Below, piece by piece: positions 43,737 to 51,973 of a stretch of 64,000 bases of DNA. Origin of the DNA: JABGQS01 sp963666505 (lineage in GTDB: Bacteria; Bacillota; Clostridia; Christensenellales; SZUA-584). The notes beneath the pieces are model-generated. The model had not been told where the DNA came from. It worked only from the letters and a program-made list of their open reading frames with translations, and ran no database searches. The translations under genes and the position numbers were made by a program. Positions within the stretch are counted from its first letter, which is position 1; each line of letters starts with the position of its first letter. The stretch is from assembly GCA_963666505.2 (NCBI GenBank), contig CAXXXL010000003.1:1240001-1304000 (forward strand), written 5' to 3'.

Positions 43737-44192
43737 ATGGAACAAGCTGAGGCATTGCTAAAAGATTACTGGTATTTTAAAAAAGAGATAAAGCGGCTCA
43801 TGACGGATCTGTTGCTTGCAAAGCATGCATACGAGCACAGTATGTGCGAGCTTCCGTCTTCCTGCAGATATTCAATTGTAAAGTCAAGGAACAGGCAGAT
43901 AGCAAAGCCTGTCGAGATAAACGTTATGATCATGCTGGACGAGTACAGGGCGCAGATGGAGAGCATAGAAAAACTTCTGGAAAAAACAAGAGAAGGACTT
44001 AGAAGAATAGAAGAAGCGGTAGAGCGAGCAAGCCTTTCTGCAAGGCAGCAGGAGTATATACGGATGAGGTATTATGCAAATCTATCCGCCGAAGCGGTCT
44101 CGCAGCGGATGTATTGTTCGGCTTCCACCTGCCGAAGGATAAGGAGGTCTGCGCTGGAGAGGATAGAGGAGGCAATGAAAAAGCCGGCTTGA
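43737..44192 (+). CDS. phage ArpU/RinA-like transcriptional activator (sigma-70 region 4-like)
   Basis: 151 residues from ATG 43737 (AAAGGGG upstream). The first 100 residues are coiled coil; the C-terminal 50 (LSARQQEYIRMRYYANLSAE, then YCSASTCRRIRRSALERIEE) are a sigma region 4-like HTH. Such proteins switch on phage late or packaging genes. Here no structural genes follow; the gene ends at an egsA terminator, so it is the edge of a prophage or satellite remnant (42.6-44.2 kb). Confidence 0.7.
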   Translation: MEQAEALLKDYWYFKKEIKRLMTDLLLAKHAYEHSMCELPSSCRYSIVKSRNRQIAKPVEINVMIMLDEYRAQMESIEKLLEKTREGLRRIEEAVERASLSARQQEYIRMRYYANLSAEAVSQRMYCSASTCRRIRRSALERIEEAMKKPA

Positions 44193-44204
44193 TAAAAACC
44201 GGCT
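44182..44204 (-). terminator. terminator of egsA
   Basis: On the minus strand AGCCGG and CCGGCT pair around TTTTTATCAAG and run into TTTTTC. It overlaps the last codons of the phage-like gene on the plus strand. Confidence 0.75.
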
Positions 44205-44211
44205 ATAAAAG

Positions 44212-45576
44212 CTATAAAACTTCTTCCATACTCAGGACTTTGTCTACACATCCGGGCAGTATGCCCAGCTCGTCAAGAGCCTGCGATATCGAGTAGCGTG
44301 TCCGGTAGTCTTTTGTACAAAGAAGCGCTTTTTTGAGCCTGTCTATGCCTATCCCTGCTTTGCCGGCGCTGGTCGGTGAATCCAGCTTTTCAAATATATC
44401 GATAATATCTTTGTAAGACGGCAGCATCTCACAGTCTTTTTTATACTGTTCATGATATGCTTTCAGCGCTTTTATGCGGGAGAGCTGCTGCTGCCATGTA
44501 AGGTGCCATGTTTCATTTGCCAGCATCACCTCTTCGCCTATTCCCGGCGGATAATAACTGAGTAAAAAATCTTTCTTCTGCTCTTTGGTCATTTTTTGTG
44601 CCTTTACTGTTTCTTCGTCAATGCTGTCGATATCAAGGCTGCGCAGCATATCGTGAAACAGCAAAGAATATATAAGGCCGATGCCAACTCCAATACCGTG
44701 CGAGGGCGAGCTGCCACCGTACGCAAGCGCAGCCATCTCAAAGTAGTGTGAAATATTGTGCTCTACCGATGCGACCGGCCGAGTGCTGCGCACGATAAGC
44801 ACCGTAAGTCCTGCAAGTATCAGTGACTCTATCAGCGCCTGCATGCCCTTCTCAGAACGTTTTATGATCTCGTCAACGTTGGACGAGCAGAGTTCAAGAG
44901 CTTCAAGCAGCAGTTTTTCGCAGACCGGGCAGAATGTTTCGTCTGCGACGGCTGCTCCAAGCTTCCAGTCAACAAGCACATTATACTTGGCAAGAACATC
45001 GCCTATGCCTGCTGCCTGCATCTGTTTGGGCGCTGTCGCAAGTACAGCAGGGTCAAACATCAGAAGCTTTGCCGAATGTCCGTACTTAGTGATCTTCATT
45101 CCATTCTCCATCATTGAAGAAGTTATTGAGGTATAGCCGTCCATGGAAGCGGCTGTTCCAAAAACGGCAAATGGTTTTTCTGCAATAAAGGAAGCACGGC
45201 GTGTCAGGTCGGTTACAACTCCTGAACCCACTGACAAAAGAAAATCAGTGTCCGGCTCAATAGCAGAGATTATCTCCTGAGTACGCTCAGGTGAAGGCTC
45301 AACCTTTTCTCCTTCAAGCAGACACAGCCTGCAGTTATAGCCGTTTTCGCTCAGGTTCTCTGTCACTTTTTTAGCAGCGACACAATATGTGTTCTTATCC
45401 GCAATTACCAGAACGTTTCTGCCGTCCATAATCTTTGCTACCAAATCTGCTACACTCCTCAGCAATCCTGTGCTTATATATATCTTCATGTCAGGAATAT
45501 CGTGATCGAACGAACAGCTGCAGCTGATATTATCAATCTTGAGTTCTTTTTCGTTCCTTATTATATCTATATGCAT
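44212..45576 (-). CDS. egsA: sn-glycerol-1-phosphate dehydrogenase (AraM/EgsA family)
   Basis: 454 residues from ATG 45576. NAD(P)-dependent reduction of dihydroxyacetone phosphate to sn-glycerol 1-phosphate, family knowledge. Visible: nucleotide-binding GSGVVTDLTRRASF, substrate/metal region GTAASMDGYTSITSS, metal residues in AAGIGDVLAKYNVLVDWKLG and SPSHGIGVGIG. The family is about 390-400 residues; this one has an extended middle and C-terminus. It is transcribed away from the sugar locus across a shared 210-bp region with a TTTCGTTTCG site. Because rhamnulose-1-phosphate cleavage gives dihydroxyacetone phosphate, a link with the locus is sensible; AraM sits in a sugar operon of Bacillus subtilis as well. 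Confidence 0.9.
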   Translation of the reverse strand: MHIDIIRNEKELKIDNISCSCSFDHDIPDMKIYISTGLLRSVADLVAKIMDGRNVLVIADKNTYCVAAKKVTENLSENGYNCRLCLLEGEKVEPSPERTQEIISAIEPDTDFLLSVGSGVVTDLTRRASFIAEKPFAVFGTAASMDGYTSITSSMMENGMKITKYGHSAKLLMFDPAVLATAPKQMQAAGIGDVLAKYNVLVDWKLGAAVADETFCPVCEKLLLEALELCSSNVDEIIKRSEKGMQALIESLILAGLTVLIVRSTRPVASVEHNISHYFEMAALAYGGSSPSHGIGVGIGLIYSLLFHDMLRSLDIDSIDEETVKAQKMTKEQKKDFLLSYYPPGIGEEVMLANETWHLTWQQQLSRIKALKAYHEQYKKDCEMLPSYKDIIDIFEKLDSPTSAGKAGIGIDRLKKALLCTKDYRTRYSISQALDELGILPGCVDKVLSMEEVL

Positions 45577-45682
45577 TATTAACTCCGCTCCGATATCTTA
45601 GATTTCGCACCTTATAATATATTCTTTGGGGGTAAAGTGTCAATTACAAAACGGTCGCCAGCGGTTGCTTTATTCAATATTA

Positions 45683-45736
45683 TTGCGTGTTTAGCAAAAG
45701 TATGCTATATTTTTAACGATATGAAGTTTCGTTTCG
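45683..45736 (+). promoter_or_regulatory. promoter and DeoR-type operator of the first SDR gene
   Basis: TTGCGT (45683-45688) and TATATT (45706-45711), 17 bases apart, then TTTCGTTTCG at 45727-45736. The same 10 bases occur inverted at 51039 and 51101 ahead of the second SDR gene. Repeated TTTCG is typical of DeoR-family operators such as AgaR. Confidence 0.65.
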
Positions 45737-45786
45737 AAAGCATTGGTTAAATATCTGGTTTAAGTTAATTTGTAAGGAGAGATTTT

Positions 45787-46527
45787 ATGAAACTGCTTGA
45801 AAACAAAACTGCCGTAATCACCGGAGGGGCAAAAGGTATAGGGGAGTGCGTTGCCAGGACGTTTGCAGACAACGGTGCCAGCATTGTGTTTATAGTTGAT
45901 ATGGATGAAGCCTGTGCAAAAGACACAGCGCAGTCGATAACGGAGAGTCTGGGATGCAGATGCATACCGCTGAAGGCAGATGTGTCAAACGAAGAGCAGG
46001 TAGCGGATGTTTTCAAAGAGATAAAGAAACAAACTGACAGGCTGGACATACTGGTAAACAGCGCCGGCATCTGCCGCATTGTAGATATAGAAGACTTAAC
46101 CACGAAATCGTGGGACCTCACTATGAACGTTAATCTTAAAGGTCCGTTCCTTTTTGCCCGTGAGGCGCTAAGGATGATGAAAGAGCAAAGATACGGAAGG
46201 ATAGTCAACATAGCGTCGCAGGCCGGAAAGATAGGCGGGCTGATGGTGGGTATGGACTATTCGTCTTCCAAAGCAGGACTGCTGGGTCTGACCAAGGCGC
46301 TTGCCAAGAACTGCGCGGAATACAGCGTTACAGTAAATAGTGTTGCGCCGGGGCTCATCGCTACCGACATGACCACGAGCTTTGGGTACGATCCGGAAGT
46401 TATACCTCTCAAGAGAGTGGGTACGCCGCAGGAGGTTGCAGACACCGTTCTGTTCCTTGCAAGCGACCTTTCAAGATATATGACAGGCGCATGCATAGAC
46501 GTTAACGGCGGCATGTCAATGTGGTAG
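45787..46527 (+). CDS. short-chain dehydrogenase/reductase (SDR, FabG-like)
   Basis: 246 residues from ATG 45787 (AAGGAGAG upstream). Classical SDR: cofactor motif TGGAKGIGE (residues 13-20 area), acidic D after the second strand (VDMDEA, favouring NAD), ILVNSAGI, catalytic Ser in NIASQAG and Tyr-x3-Lys in DYSSSKAG, C-terminal GACIDVNGGMSMW. Substrate unknown; in a sugar locus a polyol or sugar acid/lactaldehyde is likely. It heads the operon with DeoR and ABC genes downstream, and is closely related to the SDR at 51161. Confidence 0.88.
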   Translation: MKLLENKTAVITGGAKGIGECVARTFADNGASIVFIVDMDEACAKDTAQSITESLGCRCIPLKADVSNEEQVADVFKEIKKQTDRLDILVNSAGICRIVDIEDLTTKSWDLTMNVNLKGPFLFAREALRMMKEQRYGRIVNIASQAGKIGGLMVGMDYSSSKAGLLGLTKALAKNCAEYSVTVNSVAPGLIATDMTTSFGYDPEVIPLKRVGTPQEVADTVLFLASDLSRYMTGACIDVNGGMSMW

Positions 46528-46640
46528 GCGGCCGTATCAAAACTTAGAGGTATTGTTTTGTTTTTGTCGAAATAGTATTAAATCGGGCAGGCAGAACCGT
46601 GTCTGTTTGACTTTATTTTATATTGGAAGGTGTAGACAAA

Positions 46641-47420
46641 GTGTTTGCTACCGAAAGACATAACAGAATAAAACAAATGCTTTTCGAGTATGACAAGGTA
46701 AGCGTGGGCAGTCTTTCAGAGATACTGGACGTTTCTGAAGTTACAGTCCGCAAAGATCTAGAGAAGCTGGAGAAGGACGGCTTTCTCATCAGAACGCACG
46801 GAGGAGCTGTACTAAGGGAGGATGTGCCCAAAGAAGAACCTTCACCGGAATCTGACATACCAAATATCGAAAGCAAAAAGATGATTGGCATTTTTGCCGC
46901 AGCGCTAATACAGGACAGGGACGTTATTTTTCTTGGACCCGGCTCTACTTGCATACAGATAGCCAAGAACCTGCGGGACAAAAAAGACTTGATAGTGGTT
47001 ACCAACAACATCGGCGTTATGACAGAGCTTGCAGGGCTTCCGTGCTGCCGGGTGCTTGCCACAGGAGGAGAGATAGACGCCTCTGAATACGGAACTATGA
47101 TGACCGGCGATACAACTATCAAGAGCATAAAATCACTTTATATGAACAAGGCGTTCGTAAGCGTAGACGGAATAAGCTTCAGCAGGGGCTATATGATGAG
47201 GAACGCATATATAGGGCAGATGTACAGCCAATTAAAGGACTACTGTGATGAGATTATAATTGTAGCAGACCATTCAAAATACGGAGTTAATTCACTAACC
47301 AACATAGGCGATCTCGGGTTTGCAGACAAGGTAATATCCGACCAGCTTGCGCCGCACGAATATATTAAGTATTTTTTTGAACACGACATACAGATATTTA
47401 CGACATACCCGTTAAAATAG
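46641..47420 (+). CDS. DeoR-family transcriptional regulator
   Basis: 259 residues from GTG 46641 (GGAAGG ten bases upstream; MFATERHNRIKQML is the usual beginning of the family). HTH_DeoR: VSVGSLSEILDVSEVTVRKD then LEKDGFLIRTHGGAV. The C-terminal sensor (about 80-240) has FLGPGSTCIQIA, VVTNNIGVM and VADHSKYG, the phosphosugar-binding DeoRC fold. As first regulator of the operon it probably represses the locus and is released by a phosphorylated sugar; TTTCGTTTCG sites in front of both SDR genes are the expected operators (inference). Confidence 0.9.
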   Translation: MFATERHNRIKQMLFEYDKVSVGSLSEILDVSEVTVRKDLEKLEKDGFLIRTHGGAVLREDVPKEEPSPESDIPNIESKKMIGIFAAALIQDRDVIFLGPGSTCIQIAKNLRDKKDLIVVTNNIGVMTELAGLPCCRVLATGGEIDASEYGTMMTGDTTIKSIKSLYMNKAFVSVDGISFSRGYMMRNAYIGQMYSQLKDYCDEIIIVADHSKYGVNSLTNIGDLGFADKVISDQLAPHEYIKYFFEHDIQIFTTYPLK

Positions 47421-47452
47421 CATGACCTTTTAATAAAGGAAGGTTTTTTATA

Positions 47453-48964
47453 TTGGATCGAGTTATTCAGATAAAGGAATTAAAGAAAAGCTTCAATAAT
47501 ATTCCTGTTCTCAAAAATATAGATATCACAATAAGAGCGGGCAGGATATATGCTATCGTAGGCAAAAACGGCGCCGGCAAATCCACGCTCGTAAAGCTGC
47601 TGGCGGGCATATATCAGCCGGACAGCGGGCAGATATATTACAAACAGGAAAAGGTGAGCATCAGGAACCCAAAAGATGCATTGAGGCTCGGGTGGAGCTT
47701 TCTGTTCCAGGATCTAGAGCTTTTCGAGAACCTTACCGTGGCAGAGAACGTTTTTTTCAACAATTTTCCGAAGAGTGTACTCGGAGTCGTAAAGTCCAAA
47801 AAGATTTCGAATATGACTGACGAGCTTGCGCAGACCGTAGGGCTCAAAGCCGCCAGCGACATACCGGTAAGTCAGCTGGGTATGGGGGAAAGGCATCTTG
47901 TCGCATTCATGCGCATGCTTGCAAGAGATGCAGACGTCATAGTGCTGGACGAGATTTCGTCTGCGCTGACCAACGAAGACGCAAAGCAGATATTCGACGT
48001 AATAAAAAAGCTCAAGGCTATGGGCAAGATAGTGCTGTTCGTGACACACAACTTAAACGAGATATTCTCACAGGTAGACGAAGTTATTGTTCTAAGGGAC
48101 GGCGAAGTCGTAACTCAAACGGATATCAGCAGCATCATAGACAGCGAACTTATACACTCAATAGTCGGACAGGAAGTAAGAAAAAGGTATCCGAAGCTTC
48201 CTGTAAAGCAGGGTAAAGAGATACTGCGTGTAGATAAATTGGGTTTCGAGAAGGGCCTGAAAGACATCTCGTTCAGGCTGCGCAGGGGAGAAGTCCTGGG
48301 AATAACCGGGCTTGTAGGCTCTGGCCGCACTACGCTGGCAAAATGCCTTTTCGGAATAATCCCGGGATACAACGGAGATATATACTACAACAGACGGAAA
48401 GTCAAGATTAAGTCTCCAAAAAACGCAGTTAAGCTGGGGCTGGGTCTGATACCGGACGATAGGCGAAAAGAAGGCATTTTTAACGTGTCCGACCTTATGC
48501 TGAACCTTACTATCGGCCATCTTCAGGCGATAGAGAGAAGGCATATAAGATGGATGATAGATAAAGCTGCAGAGAAACGCCTTACTAAAGAATATTTGAG
48601 CAAGCTTGGTGTAGACTATTTCTCGCTAGAGCAGCAGATGAAGTTTTTGTCAAGCGGAAACCAGCAAAAGGTGCTTATTGCACGGTGGTTTCTCACCAAC
48701 ACAGACGTACTCATACTGGATGAGCCAACGAAAGAGCTGGACATCGCATCCAAGGTCGAGGTCTACAATCTTATAAATGAGATGGTAAGAAGGCAAAAGG
48801 CAGTAATACTTATTTCGTCCGACTTCTCAGAGATAATCGGAATGAGCGACAGGGTAATGGTGCTGTCCTGCGGCAGGATGGTTATGGAGATGGACAAGAA
48901 AAACGTAACTAAGGATAGGATTTTGAAACGCGCTTTAGACGAAGAACTAAAACGCTTTGAATAA
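47453..48964 (+). CDS. sugar ABC transporter ATP-binding protein (RbsA-like), transporter 1
   Basis: 503 residues from TTG 47453 (AAGGAAGG upstream). Two fused ATPase domains. First: Walker A GKNGAGKST, signature-like LGMGERHLVA (degenerate), Walker B VIVLDE, His in FVTHN. Second: degenerate Walker A GLVGSGRTT, signature LSSGNQQKV, Walker B VLILDEPTKELD. This is the sugar-import CUT2 plan. With the next two genes it forms a complete importer. The substrate cannot be read from the ATPase. Confidence 0.92.
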   Translation: MDRVIQIKELKKSFNNIPVLKNIDITIRAGRIYAIVGKNGAGKSTLVKLLAGIYQPDSGQIYYKQEKVSIRNPKDALRLGWSFLFQDLELFENLTVAENVFFNNFPKSVLGVVKSKKISNMTDELAQTVGLKAASDIPVSQLGMGERHLVAFMRMLARDADVIVLDEISSALTNEDAKQIFDVIKKLKAMGKIVLFVTHNLNEIFSQVDEVIVLRDGEVVTQTDISSIIDSELIHSIVGQEVRKRYPKLPVKQGKEILRVDKLGFEKGLKDISFRLRRGEVLGITGLVGSGRTTLAKCLFGIIPGYNGDIYYNRRKVKIKSPKNAVKLGLGLIPDDRRKEGIFNVSDLMLNLTIGHLQAIERRHIRWMIDKAAEKRLTKEYLSKLGVDYFSLEQQMKFLSSGNQQKVLIARWFLTNTDVLILDEPTKELDIASKVEVYNLINEMVRRQKAVILISSDFSEIIGMSDRVMVLSCGRMVMEMDKKNVTKDRILKRALDEELKRFE

Positions 48965-48982
48965 ACTCAAGGAGGTGCAGGT

Positions 48983-49972
48983 TTGACCAGAGTTAAGAAG
49001 TTTGGGAAAAAAGTCTTGGGGCAGAAACTCAGGTACTATTTTATCTGGATTGCGCTTATATTGATATGCGTGATATTGTCGTTTTCCGCTAATACATTTT
49101 TTACACTCAGCAACTTTGCAAACATAATGCGTCAGGCCTCAGTAAATATAATACTTGCGTGCGGAATAACGATAGTAATAGTAATCGGAGGGATAGACCT
49201 TTCCGTAGGCGCAGTACTTGCTTTTTCGAGCTTTATTATGGCGGATATGATGAGCAGAATTGGGCTTGGAATGGGGCTTCTCCTCGGCATGCTTGCCGGA
49301 GCTTTAATGGGGCTTATAAACGGTGTTATTGTTGCACGCAGAAAGAGTATGGCTTTCGTAGTAACTCTTGGAACAATGACCATATGGCGAAGCATCGTTG
49401 CTATATATTCGGGAGGACTGCCCATATCGAATTTCCCGGGATCGTTTGAAAAAATCGCTTCAGGATACTTTCTGTTCATACCGATACCGTTCTGGATAGC
49501 TATCGTCACGGTGATCATCTGCAAGTTCCTGCTTGAGTGGACAAAGTTCGGCAAATACGTTTACGCTATAGGCAGCAACACCATTGCAGCAAGGAACTGC
49601 GGTGTCAACGTGAACCTTATAGTCACAGTATCATTTATAATATGCGGCTTCTTTGCGGCGCTTGCCGGAACGGTGCTGACTTCAAGGCTGGGAGCAGCTT
49701 CGGCGCAGTGGGGCATAGGTTATGAAATGGATGCTATTGCCGCCGTAGTTATAGGCGGGACAAGCCTTTCGGGCGGAAGAGGAAGAATAATGGGCACGTT
49801 GGCCGGCGCATTGGTAATGGGCGTGTTAAGAAACGGATTAAATCTAATGAACGTGCTTTCTGAATGGCAGCAGACAGTTATGGGCGTTGTGATTATCGTA
49901 GCAATACTTTGGGACAAGGGCGACAAGCACGTTACTATCAATGAAGCAAATACGGGAGGCCAGGAAGAATGA
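48983..49972 (+). CDS. sugar ABC transporter permease (RbsC-like), transporter 1
   Basis: 329 residues from TTG 48983 with AAGGAGGTG six bases upstream. About nine to ten hydrophobic segments; family motifs GGIDLSVGAVLAFSS, FVVTLGTMTIWR and AVVIGGTSLSGGRG. A single permease gene implies a homodimer pore. It ends four bases into the binding-protein gene (ATGA overlap). Confidence 0.92.
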   Translation: MTRVKKFGKKVLGQKLRYYFIWIALILICVILSFSANTFFTLSNFANIMRQASVNIILACGITIVIVIGGIDLSVGAVLAFSSFIMADMMSRIGLGMGLLLGMLAGALMGLINGVIVARRKSMAFVVTLGTMTIWRSIVAIYSGGLPISNFPGSFEKIASGYFLFIPIPFWIAIVTVIICKFLLEWTKFGKYVYAIGSNTIAARNCGVNVNLIVTVSFIICGFFAALAGTVLTSRLGAASAQWGIGYEMDAIAAVVIGGTSLSGGRGRIMGTLAGALVMGVLRNGLNLMNVLSEWQQTVMGVVIIVAILWDKGDKHVTINEANTGGQEE

Positions 49973-50931
49973 AAAAAGCATTCAGAATAATATTGGTTCT
50001 TTTATGTATCATGCTCATCCTGCCGGGGCTTGGCTGCGGAAGGAAGCAGGACGATGATAAATTTGTGTTCGGGTATTCAACGCCGTCGCTGCAAAATTCT
50101 TTCTGGATAAGCGTAACGACAGCAATGAAAAAGAAGGCGGATGAACTCGGCGTTTCTCTTGAAGTCAGGGATGCAGGAAGTGACACGGCAAAGCAGACCG
50201 CAGATATCGAAGACCTTATAGAACAGCAGGTAGATGTAATACTGGTTACCCCGTACGACAGTGTTTCACTGGCGCCTGCAATAAAGCTTGCCAACAAGGC
50301 TGACATACCCGTTATAATAGTAGATATCGGTATAAACGACCCGGATGTTGAATATGAATCGCTTATAATTACAGACAACTATACGGGCGGGCGTATTGCG
50401 GGAGAGTGGCTGGCGGAATATTTTGAGGAAAACGGAATCAAGAGCCCAACAGTGGCTACTATTGAAGCTCAGCTCGGTGCTGAAAATGCCAGAGAGCGTC
50501 ACCGTGGTTTCATCGATGTTATGCAGGAAGAAGGAATAGAAGTGGTCCTAGGCCGGCCGGCAGATTCTCTGCGAGATAAAGCGATGATGGTGATGGAGGA
50601 TTTTCTGCAGACCTATCCGGATTTGACTGCGGTGTTTGCAGAGTGCGATGATATGGCGCTGGGTGCGCTTCAGGCAGTCGAACAGTCCCATGCACAGACC
50701 GTGATAATCGGCTACGACGGCAATATTGCCGCATGCGACGAGATAAAAAAAGGAACGAACATAAAAGCAGACGTAGACCAGCAGCCGTTTTTAATGGGAG
50801 CTATAGCTGTTTCTATGGCGGTTCAGTATATGAACGGCGAAGATATTCAAGATGAAGTCAAGATTACGCCCAAGCTAATTACAGCAGAGAACGTTGACAG
50901 CTTTATCAAAGCGTATGGAATATATGAGTAG
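49969..50931 (+). CDS. sugar-binding lipoprotein (RbsB-like), transporter 1
   Basis: 320 residues overlapping the permease by four bases. Lipoprotein signal LLCIMLILPGLGC, lipid Cys near residue 22. Type I periplasmic-binding fold with FGYSTPSLQNSFWISVTTAM, VDVILVTPYDSVS, PDLTAVFAECDDMALG and a C-terminal helix pair. It supplies the sugar to the RbsA/RbsC-like pair. Galactose, ribose, xylose or rhamnose-like sugar are all possible. Confidence 0.9.
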   Translation: MKKAFRIILVLLCIMLILPGLGCGRKQDDDKFVFGYSTPSLQNSFWISVTTAMKKKADELGVSLEVRDAGSDTAKQTADIEDLIEQQVDVILVTPYDSVSLAPAIKLANKADIPVIIVDIGINDPDVEYESLIITDNYTGGRIAGEWLAEYFEENGIKSPTVATIEAQLGAENARERHRGFIDVMQEEGIEVVLGRPADSLRDKAMMVMEDFLQTYPDLTAVFAECDDMALGALQAVEQSHAQTVIIGYDGNIAACDEIKKGTNIKADVDQQPFLMGAIAVSMAVQYMNGEDIQDEVKITPKLITAENVDSFIKAYGIYE

Positions 50932-51038
50932 GTTTACTGATAAATAATATTTAAAATAGCGAAAATAATATATATAAGGCTTTCTAACAGGAAGCTTTAT
51001 TTTTTTTGAGCTATATTTTAAAATAAAAGCAGGAATTA

Positions 51039-51110
51039 CGAAACGAAAGTAGAATATATAAAATATAGGAAGTGAAATACAAGTATGGTAATCGGAATTA
51101 CGAAACGAAA
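51039..51110. promoter_or_regulatory. two DeoR-type operator sites before the second SDR gene
   Basis: GAATTACGAAACGAAA occurs twice, ending at 51048 and 51110, 62 bp (about six helical turns) apart. CGAAACGAAA is the inverse of TTTCGTTTCG at 45727. The spacing suits a looped repressor; a weak -10 (CATAAT, about 51136) lies just behind. Confidence 0.65.
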
Positions 51111-51160
51111 CTGCGAAAAGAAGAATAGTGCTTATTTCATAATCCGGGGGCAAATATTAA

Positions 51161-51886
51161 GTGAGTTTGATGCACAACAAGGTGATTCTAATAACAGGGG
51201 CGTCACAGGCAATGGGCGCCTATTGTGCTGACCTTTTTGCCCAGAACGGTGCAAAGAGTATCTTTTTCGTAGATACAGATTTTGAAAGCGTCAATGCGCA
51301 GGCATTGAGGGTGGCGGCGAAAAACGGGTGTGAGTGCATACCTGTCAAAGCCGATTCCGGCGAAGAGCGCGAGGTAAAAACCGTTTTTGAGATTATAAAG
51401 GAAAGAGCCGGGCAGCTGGACATCCTTGTCAACTGCATGGACCTAGACGTTAACGACGAAGTAGACGACATGGAATCTTTCGACTTCACGATGAATGACG
51501 GCTTAAAAGGCGCATTCCTTTTCTCGAAAGAAGCTCTTGGAATGATGGAAAAGCAGCACAGCGGAACTATCATAAACGTTGTACCGCAGACAGAGGAGCC
51601 GGGCGGCTGGACAGCCGACTCAGATGGTTATTCATCACTTAAAGCAGGCCTGGTATATCTTACAAAAACCCTTGCGAAAAGAACTGCAAAGTTTGGTATA
51701 ACTGTTAAGGGTGTGTCGGCGAAAGTGGAAAAGATGCAGGAAAAAAGCAGCGAAAACAACGTTCTGGATTTTAAGAGGAATGAAACGATAAGAGAAGCAT
51801 CGGACACCGTACTGTTTCTTGCCAGCGACCATGCAAGACATATGACGGGCACATGTATCGACATAAGCGGGAACCTTGCCGTTTAA
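51161..51886 (+). CDS. degenerate SDR-family protein, paralogue of the SDR at 45787
   Basis: 241 residues from GTG 51161 (ATG 51170 possible). Overall like the first SDR, ending DTVLFLASDHARHMTGTCID, but key motifs are changed: TGASQAMGAY lacks the usual middle Gly of TGxxxGxG, NSAG is now NCMD, and the catalytic Ser region reads NVVPQTEEPGG. Tyr-x3-Lys (GYSSLKAG) is kept. It is either inactive and structural/regulatory, or works on a different substrate. It stands between the two ABC transporters and follows two DeoR-type sites. Confidence 0.8.
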   Translation: MSLMHNKVILITGASQAMGAYCADLFAQNGAKSIFFVDTDFESVNAQALRVAAKNGCECIPVKADSGEEREVKTVFEIIKERAGQLDILVNCMDLDVNDEVDDMESFDFTMNDGLKGAFLFSKEALGMMEKQHSGTIINVVPQTEEPGGWTADSDGYSSLKAGLVYLTKTLAKRTAKFGITVKGVSAKVEKMQEKSSENNVLDFKRNETIREASDTVLFLASDHARHMTGTCIDISGNLAV

Positions 51887-51973
51887 CAAACAACGGTGGG
51901 ATTTTTTTAAATCAGCAGCAATAATATGGAAAGCAAAAAACGTGAGGTTACATAAATTCTGCATAAGGAGAGG

